Origin: Marsupella aquatica | Taxonomy: Eukaryota; Marchantiophyta | Direction: 5' to 3' | Assembly (NCBI GenBank): GCA_973895155.1 | Contig: OZ316899.1 | Coordinates: 9,982,001-10,046,000, forward strand | Length of the DNA stretch: 64,000 nucleotides | Translations under genes and position numbers: made by a program | The notes under the pieces: generated by a model | What the model saw: the letters and a program-made list of their open reading frames with translations, nothing else | Databases searched by the model: none | Told to the model about the DNA's origin: nothing | Part shown: positions 55,345 through 64,000 of the stretch, in pieces | Numbering within the stretch: the first letter of the stretch is position 1 | Layout: every line of letters starts with the position of its first letter

Positions 55345-55945
55345 GATGTTGATCCCATCTTGGAGAGGCTCTCCGAGATTCCAACCCAGTGTGGATCCCA
55401 TCTCAGAGAGGGTCTCCAAGATTACAAGTGATGTTGATCCCATCTCGGAGAGCCTCTCCGAGATTCCAGTTATGTGGATCCCATCTCGGAGGGGCTCTCC
55501 AAGATTCCAAGTGATGTTGATTCCATCTCGGAGAGGCTCTCTGAGATTCCAGTTATGTTGATCCAATCTTGGAGAGGCTCTCCAAGATTCCAAGTGATGT
55601 TAATCCCATCTCAGAGAAGCTCTCCGAGATTCCAAGTGATGTTGATCCCATCTCGGAGAAGCTCTCCAAGATTTAAACCCAGTGTTTTTGGCAATCTTGG
55701 AGAGGCTCTCCAAGATTCCAACCCAGTGTTGATCCCATCTCGGAGAGGCTCTCCAAGATTCCAAGTGATGTCGATTCCATCTCAGAGAGGTTCTCCGAGA
55801 TTTCAACAATTGTTGGAGACTTTGGTGACCAATCTCGAAGAGGCCTTCGAGATTGACACAAAATAGGACGTCAATCTTGGAGATGCCTCCGAGATTGATT
55901 AAAAAAAGGGGTCAATCTTGGAGAGGTCTCCGAGATTGTCCAAAA
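55345..55945. repeat. palindrome array 7 (right subterminal), about 42-bp units
   Basis: GATCCCATCT recurs at 55,351, 55,394 and 55,436. The palindrome alternates with spacers such as ccaagtgatgttgatccc and ccaacccagtgttg. About 16 copies, ending in shortened forms near the terminus. It lies 3' of the transposase, mirroring array 1. Confidence 0.92.
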
Positions 55946-55952
55946 ACATGTC

Positions 55953-55997
55953 GGTGACTGATATCAGTCACTAATAACTGATGAGATTGCTCCTCTC
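55953..55997 (-). repeat. right terminal inverted repeat
   Basis: On the minus strand GAGAGGAGCAATCTCATCAG, then TTATTAGTGAC and TGATATCAGTCACC. It contains a perfect 18-bp palindrome, GTGACTGATATCAGTCAC, absent from the left end. Confidence 0.85.
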
Positions 55998-56006
55998 CTC
56001 AGCCCC
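55998..56006. repeat. 9-bp target duplication, right
   Basis: CTCAGCCCC, identical to 40,532-40,540. Confidence 0.9.
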
Positions 56007-57544
56007 ACAAAACACAAATGTTAACGCTCCAAGTCAGAGCTCACTTCAGCTGAGGTGGACATTGCAACTAGAAGCTCTCACACATTAGAGCCAAAGTCAC
56101 AATACACAAAACAAGGAGTCAACACAACCAACATAATTAATGACCTTGGCTTCTTCTTATTCTCCTCAAATTCAACTACGATTGAGACAATAGAAACTTT
56201 ACCAAGTACCATTCACTATAGGCAGTATGGAGCCTGAGACTACCATCGTTGTTCAAAATTGAGGTGATGAAAGTGAGTTGGCATCAGTGGATACAATGAG
56301 AGGGGAAAAATTTCAGATGTCTGGAGTTGAAAGAACCCAACAAACAGACTACCAAAATTAGAAAGAACCCAACAGACTACCACAATTAGAAAGAACCCAA
56401 TAGATAGACTACTAGCGGAACTGACAGAGTACCGGTCTCATGGGAGTTACAGGTCTTGTCTTTCAAACATAAGTGTAAGCAACCATTTCAAGGCCAAACT
56501 TTATTAACTCCCCAAAACAGAGCACAAGCAAGCAAAGGATTTAAGCCAACCCGTTAGAGTTCAATGCAGCAGCTCCCAAGTGTGCTCAGGTAAGCTTGGC
56601 TCAAAATCAGCCTCAACAGCTCCCACGTTGAGTACCACTGATTATAGGCAATACGGAGCCTGAGATACCATCATTGTTCAAATTTGAGGTGAGGAAAGAG
56701 TGTACCAAAATTCTAGAGAACCCAATACCAAACATGCGGTGGCCTTACATGTCATTCCTATATTTATCTTCATAACAAAGTGTTTTATTTTCATAAGCAA
56801 GTTAAAGTCAAGCTCGAAATACACTTACAACCAGCCGAATGTCAACAGCGCTCACTGCGGAAGGTTGAGATGTGTCGCTGATGGTAGCGCGTTTGCAATC
56901 CCCTCCACCTGACCAGCTGCAGCTCACAGTCATTTTCATTCATGTGTATCCTGTACCTCATTCATTTCCTCATTATTTTCCCGAACTCAAATATTGGACT
57001 GCCATTTAGTTTCTTTAAGCCTGTCTTTAATTTCTAACACCATGGAAGATTCAACTTATTGAGTAATGACTTGAACCAGAGCAAACTAGAACGAACAAAA
57101 CATCTCACGACATCATGGACAATTCCAGTGACAAAATACAAGATACAGAACAGGATACAAAAGAGGACATGGCAAAAAGGACGAGTTGTAGGCTTGGAAC
57201 AAGAGGAATGACAGAGAGACTCCACAGTCTATCTTACCTTCACAAACTCTGAAAGATTTTACAAGCATTACAATGTGCAAATGAATGAGCTCTCAAGACC
57301 AAAAACATTTTCGCCTACACTGAAACAAAGTCCACAAACTCTGTACCCAACCGCTGTTGGAGGAGCACATTCCCCACAATCGATTGAAAAAGCACATTCA
57401 ACCTGAACTGAGAGCGATTCCGGAAGGACGAACGGGCATTGAGTCATAGACAATCATATCAGTTTGGGGTCCCAGGCGCATCTGTGATAGGAAGAAATTG
57501 CTTGGCTACGGTTGTGATGGCAGGGCGGGTGCAGTAGGAGGCAC

Positions 57545-57625
57545 TCATCAGGCAGCTAGGGAGGGAAGGGAGGGGAGGGAGAGAGGGAAGGGAGAAGAGG
57601 GAGAGATGGAAGGGAGAGGAAGGAA
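57545..57625 (+). repeat. G/A-rich low-complexity tract
   Basis: Repeated gggaggg/gggaagg runs, capable in principle of G-quadruplex formation. No other signal. Confidence 0.6.
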
Positions 57626-60600
57626 ACTTTGAAAATCCCTGGGGGAAGTCACTCTGTCTTACCAGCATTTACAACAAATGAAGGTGACAGGTCCTTAAAC
57701 CCTATCCCGAGTCACGATCATAAAATGCAGCTTGCATCACACAGTTAAAAGAACTAAGGCAACGAAACAAAACAAAACGAACGGAACCTCCCAATCCCAT
57801 AAGCCCCGCGGGGACAGGCGCACCAGTGTGACTACCACTAGCCCTCACATCCGAGCTGTTGTTTCCTTGAGAAAAACTGAGAGTAGAACTAATCTACGAG
57901 TCTGCGTTGTGTTGTGTTTGCTCGTCTACTCCGTATTTGGCAGCTTGATTTGAGGCAACTCAAGGCCTTGGACAACCTTTAACAGCAGTTAAGCTACAAT
58001 AGGTTGGGCACTTACAAAGAATGAGCGATTGGCTCGGGGATCGGCTCCTTTGTCGTGGTCACTCACCTGGCCTAAACACTGAACTCCAGGCGAATGAGCT
58101 CCAGGCGATTGGGTGCGTGATTGATTCGGCGATTGTAACAACAGGCAGCAGGCGATTGAAGGAAGTAGCATTTGGCAATGGACCTAGGCAGCTCGTGAAT
58201 TGAGCTCAGCAGATGTCGCCCATCACCTTTCTCTTCATAGCAATGGAGCTCAAGAGCGCAAGCGATGTGACCTAGACCCTAAACTCTTTGCAACAAAATG
58301 GAGCTCGACAGCGCAACATTGGCGGGGGGGGGGAATCGAACAACACACATCGGGGCTGGGAAATGCTCAGCCAGGCTCCCCTCACCCTAAGTTGCGGTGA
58401 GAAGGGCTGATTGTTGTTTGGGGGGCCTAAACCAGTTCCGCCTTGTATTTAGCCCCCGAGTACTCCCTGTATTTTGCCCCCAACTTCACAAAAGTCTATG
58501 ATTTGCCTAAGCCCCATTTTCCTTTTTGTGAGAACCAAAGGACTTAGGCTGACGTTATATGCGGGGTGAGTGGTTAGGAAACAACTTTGAACCACCCCTT
58601 TGGTGAAAAACGGGGACAAATGGTCAGATATGAGTAAACATGACCATTATGAAAAGTATTCTTTTTTAGGGTAAGGTATTGAAGACCTGATCATATTGTG
58701 AATATGTGTCACATTTAGGTTGGACTTATTGATTTTGACAAGCATGCATTGCTTGTCAAAAATATTAAGACAAAGCATTGCATGGACTTATTGAATAAAT
58801 GTAGGTGTCAAAATAAGGTCTTGACAAACTGAAAAACCATGCGTTATCATGCAAATCTTGTTTATTTTTTGTCGTGGAAAGGCAGTGATAAGATAATAAT
58901 TAGTGGCTGCAAATCTGAGTTAAGAATGTTTAGAGGAGGTAAGAAAATTAGGATTATCCCAAATGGTATGAGTTGGGTGGGGTCAAATGGCATTAGATTG
59001 TGGTGTTAAACCCTAAAGCTGTACTACATATATTCCGCTCTATTGTACACGGAGTCACTTATATAACTTCATTCTTGTTGGCTTAACTTAGTTAAAGTTA
59101 TAACTTCCCCAATAGTTATAAAAATGACTTCCCCAGGAATACCCCTGAACTAAGCCCACAACTTGTAACTAAGGTGACTCCAACAATCTAGGAGTCATAA
59201 ATTCTGACCGGTCTCATTGGAGTCACTAAAGGCAGGGTCTCAAAATGGGTCAGTTTCTTTTAGTGATGTTTAAGAAAACAACCATATAAGCGCTCACTGA
59301 AATGTTGACATAATGAGACCCACCATTCCATGATAAATAATAGACAATACACAGGCCATTCTAAGAAGACGCGCTTTCTTTAACAGTCAAAATGAATCCA
59401 TACTTCTGCAAACTTTGGCTAGTGCCAGGCGCTAGCGACAGAAAATACTTATCTTTTCAAAAGAAATGGGTACGTTGTCAGACCCTTGCTTATGAGCTAA
59501 TAAGCCTTATTGTACTAAAAGCTTGCACTTGATAGCTCTTTATCACCAGGAACTACGGGAGGGACGCTCCATAAGAAGGAACTACCTCTATTTCCATTAA
59601 GCCTTTGCTTCTCCTTGAGACTGTGCAGATGTATTTGGTTTGCGTCACCAGAAATGGGTATTCTTTGGTTTCCACCGCTGGAAATGTCCCCCTACCCGGC
59701 AAGACAACTAATCTAGGTCTCCCTTACCCAAAGAGAAGACTTCTGGACTCACAACAATCATATGAGCAACATGCTAGACCACAAGGGCCTCAAGATTTCA
59801 GATGAGTGCACATCAACAATTTCTTTCCCAGAAATGCGCTGAAATTTTATAAGAATTTCAAAGGAAGTACATGGGTAGGTTGTCACTACCTACTTGCTAT
59901 ACTTTAGCTTCTTCAACTCCTACTACTTAACACTATGGTCCTTTCAAGCCTCAAGGCATACACTTGAGTTCTAGTACCCCTAGAACATCTACCTTAGTTC
60001 CCCTAAGGTCTCTTAGTGCTACTCCTTGATTCTCCATACTTGGACCCACACAAAGTAACTCACACCAACTTAAGTACTCCTTGCTTGGCTTCAACTCATC
60101 ACAAAGTCCAAAACCACCCCAAAGGCCAGCAAGTGACTTACCACTAAAAAAAGACCAGCCCACCTTTCAAGAGGGTCAAAGATCCTTACTTATCCTCCTA
60201 ACTATTTCACTAACTCACTTGTTTGTCTTACCTAACTAATGAGCTAGTTGGTGGCCTTTTGAAAGCCTAAATCAACTCCTTGATTTTAGCCCTTCATTCA
60301 GGTCCACCTCACCTCCTGACTTGGCTGTCCTATCCCTCCAAATCAGGGACTAAGTCAGCCTCCAAAGTACAGTCATCCCTATCTACCAAATAGCTCTAAA
60401 AATAGTAGAGGGATCAACTTCCAATGGCCCTCCAAGTTCCTCCAAAGTCTCCATGTAACTCAGGTCCTTAGGTACCCTCCATGTTGGCTTTAAGGACTCC
60501 ACTCCTTACCCTCCTTATTCCTGGACTCCAGAACCAGCCTAGGTCCCCTTGACATGAAAGAGCCCTTCTCCAGGCCTCACCCATCCGATTAGGGCCTTGC

Positions 60601-61577
60601 GAATGACCCAAGCATGGTACCTCCTTACCGTACTGGTTAGTGGCTTGGTAATCTGGTTGTCCTCTCTGAAATGCTTGAGGTACACCTTGGTGAAAGCCCT
60701 CAGATTTGAACTTCTGCCCCTCTTGTCCACCTTTGAGCAAGCTAGGTATTGGGCCAGCCAAATGTCGGGTCGGCATTTGCTCTCCCATGCTTACTCCACA
60801 AGGTGAACTTAGCCTTGTGGACCAGGGGAGGAAAATGCTGATCAGGCAGCCCTCTTGGATCAGGAACTCTGGGATCAGCCATGCACTTTGATTGTAGTCC
60901 CACTTGACCTCCTTTTAGAGCCTTACCACGATCGAAACCTCTCAAGTAGCTGGCAATATCAAACTGTTATACAACCTGACTTCCAAGAGAATCTTAGTGA
61001 ACTCCCAATCCTCCTAGCTTGTGCTAGCCTCTAGCCACCATCGATAGCTTTCCAATGTGTTTAAAAGTACTCCAATTGAGTCTAAACTAAGTGAGTTATT
61101 CAGGTTTCAGCAGAACCCATCGATATCGTCACTTTAAACTAGGGTCAGCCTTATCTCAAGGCTCAATTACTGGTGTAAACTCGGTTTGATTGACCCTGCA
61201 TGTGTAAACTCAGGTGTACAAAGCCAAACAGTAACCCCGTGAGACTACAAACGTAAAGGCCCAGTACTCCTGTGAAATATAAGCCCTGTGAAATATAAGC
61301 CCTGGTCTTGACAGTAAGTGCATGGGTGAACGGAGAGAAAGAACTCATGGAAATAGGAGAATGAATGCTTCCAATCTATGGCAGAGTCGACTGCCTGATT
61401 CAGTTTGGAGCAAGGAGAGAACTAAGCTAGAACTTAGAGAACTGAACTTGTTTGAAGGGATCGTGGGTTATTTGAAGGAAGTCTGGCCAGTGCTTCCGTT
61501 CAGACCAGCCCTTTCATTCTCACAAAAATATCTCCCTTCCATGTGTTCTTCTCTCGACTGTCGGTTGACCTTGGTAG

Positions 61578-61730
61578 CATTCAATTGCTGAAGTCCAAAG
61601 AGCAGCCATTCTAATTTCAGAATATATCTATGGACTTGATCCTACATTCAATTGCTGAAGCCCAAAGAGCAGCCATTCTAATTTCAGAATATATCTATGG
61701 ACTTGATCCTGCATTCAATTCCTGAAGTTA
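61578..61730. repeat. 67-bp tandem duplication
   Basis: cattcaattgctgaag begins at 61,578 and 61,645, with a third partial start at 61,712. The two full copies differ at only a few bases. Confidence 0.85.
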
Positions 61731-62525
61731 AGGGCCACAGCTCAGATTTCTTGTCAATCGCCCTAGCTGAGGAAATGGTCTTCTAGCTGTCCACTGTGCC
61801 ACCTCAAAGTTCCCCTATAGAAGGTGTAAGTTGATTTCGCCTGAAGAGCCCCCTTGTTAGCGGTCGATGACTTCTCCTTTCTGTAAAATATTCTCTCTGA
61901 TTCAGAAATTTCAATCTTCTCTATTAATTTCTCTTCCAGCCTTTGCTTTCCCTTCGATCTCCTCCTTTAATTCGTGCTCCAGGATTTCCTCTTCTAGTTC
62001 AGGTCTTCTGATTCTCCTTGAGCCCAGCATTCCAGCCCAGTTCTTCTTACTTGATTTGGTGGAGTATTGGCTCTCCATTCAGCTGCAGCGTTGAGCTCCA
62101 TTCTCCCTTCAATTTCACTTTGATTTTTGCTCTATTGAATTCTGGGCTCGACACCTGGCCTTAGCTAGCTCTTTTACATTGTAACCCTGCCCTTTACAGA
62201 TGTAAATGAGTCCACCACGTTTCTCTACGCAGCTGAATTACCCCTTTGTATGCACAAAGAACATTCCTCCCTTTAAGTTTCCCTTTAAGTGCTACTTATG
62301 GCATTTAACATTAGCCATCTTCGCCTATAGCTCAAAACTCACTCATAAGAAAAAAAAACTATTATGAACATACTCCTGGCTTTCCTAGCCCTAGGGCTTC
62401 CTAAAACAATTCTTAGAATTGATATATAACTAAACTTGGCTTTTCTATAATTGTTCAAAGTCTGCAATCCGTCATAATTCATAGCTACTTTTACAGAATT
62501 CGGACCACTCCCAAAAAGTATCTAT

Positions 62526-62665
62526 TGTTGTGAGACAAGGTTTTTCATCATAGTAATAGATTCTTCACTCCATTAAGGTATGGCTTTATATAGCCATTGG
62601 GTTACATCATGTAAGGTTAAAGGTAACCTTATTCTAGGGTTAAGGGTAAACTATGGTTTACAACA
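62526..62665 (-). repeat. copia 3' LTR, 140 bp
   Basis: On the minus strand it runs from TGTTGTAAACCATAG to CTTGTCTCACAACA, with the inverted tips TGTTGT/ACAACA. It includes GGCTATATAAAGCC, a TATA box, at 62,582-62,595. The purine tract CCAAGGGGGAG lies directly before it at 62,666-62,677. Confidence 0.85.
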
Positions 62666-63292
62666 CTCCCCCTTGGTTAGTTTATGGGTGTATAAAGTAA
62701 CCACATTTTATTTTATTTTTTTAACCCTAGATTATTTCATTGGTATTCCCATTGATGTAGCCTGATTAAAACCTTGCTGCTTTCTTCTCAAGGAAAGAGT
62801 ACTACCATCATTACATATTGGGATCCAATGGTTCCGTTTTGGATATCCTAGTTTTGTTTTGACTAATATGTTTCCTATGACTATGGTTATACTGTGTCTA
62901 TACTATACGACTGAGTTGGGTCTTTCGCTTTCTCCAAGATGAGTTCTTGAGGTTCGTAAGGTCTTTAGCGTAAGTCGTCGGGGTGGGAGCTTGGCGTATG
63001 AGTGGTGTATTGTTAGGATGTCCGATCAAGTCGTCAGGTGCAGCTCGATTCGTTGTGTTGTTCCGTGTCTTTGAACATCCGTCTCTCAGGTGAGTCGCCT
63101 ACGCACCTTATTGTGGCCTTTTGTGGTGGTGGCTTGTTAAGTGTTGGCGATCTGCATCACAGTAACGGTGATGGACGAAGAAGGAAAGAAGATGAAGTGA
63201 AATGTATGAACGGAGTTGCGAACCTCTAGTATGGGCTGTTTATGTCGGGTCCGTTCGTCATTAGTTGGATTTTGCGTGCTGGCATTTGCAGT

Positions 63293-63997
63293 TTATGTAC
63301 TTTTTGTTAAGGATTGTATGTCCTGGCTTTCTTGGAGTAATATGGATAGCTTTTTCATACCTATTCCAGCGACGTGGTCTCTATGAGTTCCAGCAGGTAG
63401 AGGTTTTGTGAATATATCTGCCCTGTTATCCTGTGATCGAATCCATTCTACTTGTATGTTCTTGCCTTGTTGTTCTTGCGTAAAGAAGAACTTGGGATCA
63501 ATATGCTTGGTTCTTTCAGTTTTCATAATGCCGTTGACAATTTGGTCTATGCAGGCTTTGTTATCCTTGTAGATTATTGTGGGTTTGGTTATCTTCGACT
63601 TTCCCGTGCTGGTCCTGATGTGGTTAATGATACTTCGTAACCATAGGGCTTCTCTGCATGCCTCGTATAATGCTATGACTTCAGAATGATTTGATGATGT
63701 GGTTGTCATTGTTTGCTTTGTGCTACGCCAGGATATTGCAGTCGTGCCTTGCAGGAAGACATAGCCTGTTTGAGATTTTGAGTCTTGGGGGTCAGTTAAG
63801 TATCCAGCGTCTGTGTATCCAATGAGGTTGTCGGGGCTGTCTTTCAGGAAGAAAAGGCCCAGGTCGGGGGTGCCTTGGAGGTACCTAAATATCCTTTTGA
63901 TGCCATTCCAGTGGCAGATTGTCGGTTGTGCGCTGTGTCTTGCAAGGAGACTAACTGAGAATGAGATATCAGGCCGTGTGTGATTCGCTAGGTACAT
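63293..63997 (-). CDS. copia pol C-terminus (reverse transcriptase end, RNase H)
   Basis: MYLANHTRPDISFSVSLLAR, HWNGIKRIFRYLQGT, then the RNase H residues in GYTDAGY (D), SEVIALYEACREALWLR (E) and IYKDNKACI (D), ending in HIDPKFFF and DIFTKPLPAGTH. The frame is intact over 234 residues and open toward the window edge. It is closest in style to land-plant copia elements. About 600 bp of non-coding sequence separates the stop from the purine tract. Confidence 0.92.
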   Translation of the reverse strand: MYLANHTRPDISFSVSLLARHSAQPTICHWNGIKRIFRYLQGTPDLGLFFLKDSPDNLIGYTDAGYLTDPQDSKSQTGYVFLQGTTAISWRSTKQTMTTTSSNHSEVIALYEACREALWLRSIINHIRTSTGKSKITKPTIIYKDNKACIDQIVNGIMKTERTKHIDPKFFFTQEQQGKNIQVEWIRSQDNRADIFTKPLPAGTHRDHVAGIGMKKLSILLQESQDIQSLTKST

Positions 63998-64000
63998 TAG

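Larger units (their letters stand above)
40541..55997. mobile_element. giant Mutator-like transposon, 15,457 bp
   Basis: The left end reads GAGGGGAGATAATCCATCAG and the right end, on the other strand, GAGAGGAGCAATCTCATCAG. Both continue into TTAT(C/T)AG and TCAGTCACC. MULE termini commonly start GAGATAAT-like, and the 9-bp duplication is perfect. Inside are two divergent genes (minus 47,831-41,193; plus 50,931-55,257) and seven arrays of one palindrome. It carries a transposase with SWIM finger and a Ulp1 protease, a pairing known from some plant MULEs, plus ParB-like and methyltransferase-like regions that I do not know from MULEs. Both genes are now broken. Confidence 0.88.
56007..62520. 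other. intergenic DNA without a supported gene
   Basis: Short ORFs only; none recognised. Contents: a diverged direct repeat (about 56,197-56,275 and 56,622-56,697, both containing ggagcctgaga and ttgttcaaa); a short tandem repeat agaaagaacccaacagactac near 56,325-56,420; a purine run at 57,545-57,625; a 67-bp tandem duplication at 61,578-61,730. Confidence 0.5.
62526..64000 (-). mobile_element. Ty1/copia element, 3' part
   Basis: The 3' LTR (62,526-62,665), purine tract and reverse transcriptase/RNase H end of pol are inside the window. The 5' LTR, gag, protease and integrase lie beyond 64,000. The five bases outside the LTR on the plus strand are TCTAT. Confidence 0.88.

Noticed and set aside
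57459-57668. Minus-strand ORF rich in Pro, Ser and Leu
   Set aside because: Encoded by the G/A-rich low-complexity tract.
60468-60945. Possible gag-like minus-strand frames (NLRAFTKVYLKHF)
   Set aside because: Short, no diagnostic motif and no neighbouring pol; too weak to call.
61322-61591. 89-codon plus-strand ORF
   Set aside because: No recognised motif and it runs into the 67-bp duplication; could be chance.
1-64000. Bacterial or organellar contamination suggested by ParB and methyltransferase-like domains
   Set aside because: The same genes have spliceosomal introns and sit inside plant transposons with target duplications.

Overview
The window is nuclear DNA of a streptophyte (land plant or charophyte alga). 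It carries spliceosomal introns with GTAAGT/AG borders, Ty3/gypsy and Ty1/copia retrotransposons, CACTA and Mutator-like DNA transposons, a plant-type RPL18A exon, an F-box exon and a PHD/BRCT gene. No species can be named from the sequence. Nearly all of it is transposon-derived, and most coding regions are broken by a few in-frame stops or single-base frameshifts, so they are recently decayed rather than ancient.

Layout. 1-3.4 kb: minus-strand transposase-like pseudogene, then an intron filled with 28-bp palindromic repeats. 3.6-8.7 kb: truncated gypsy element A, a 4.65-kb LTR plus the start of gag. 8.7-11.8 kb: more palindromic repeats and a plus-strand pseudogene with a ParB-like and a methyltransferase-like region, abutting a CACTA remnant (11.8-12.5 kb). 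13.1-13.5 kb: F-box exon. 14.1-29.6 kb: complete gypsy element B with two equal 4,636-bp LTRs, target duplication CCCCC, and a 1,113-codon ORF inside each LTR. 30.7-38.0 kb: minus-strand PHD/BRCT gene remnants, with solo LTR C (31,640-35,659, duplication ATGGG) in an intron. LTR C also carries an intact 872-codon ORF of the same protein family. 39.1-39.5 kb: RPL18A 3' exon. 40,541-55,997: a 15.5-kb Mutator-like element with inverted termini and a perfect 9-bp duplication. 56.0-62.5 kb: no convincing gene. 62.5-64.0 kb: 3' part of a copia element with a 140-bp LTR.

The most unusual object is the 15.5-kb Mutator-like element. It has two divergent genes: a transposase with a SWIM finger (plus strand) and a large protein combining a ParB-like domain, a methyltransferase-like domain and a Ulp1 (C48) protease (minus strand). 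Its introns, subterminal regions and intergenic space hold seven arrays built on one 23-nt palindrome (11-nt arms around a single base) but with different spacer sequence in each array. The 1-12 kb cluster repeats the plan with a different 21-nt palindrome and a second ParB/methyltransferase-like gene. A working hypothesis is that the ParB-like protein recognises the palindromes, in the manner of bacterial ParB and parS. This is inference only.

The second novelty is the gypsy family whose LTRs each encode a large coiled-coil protein.
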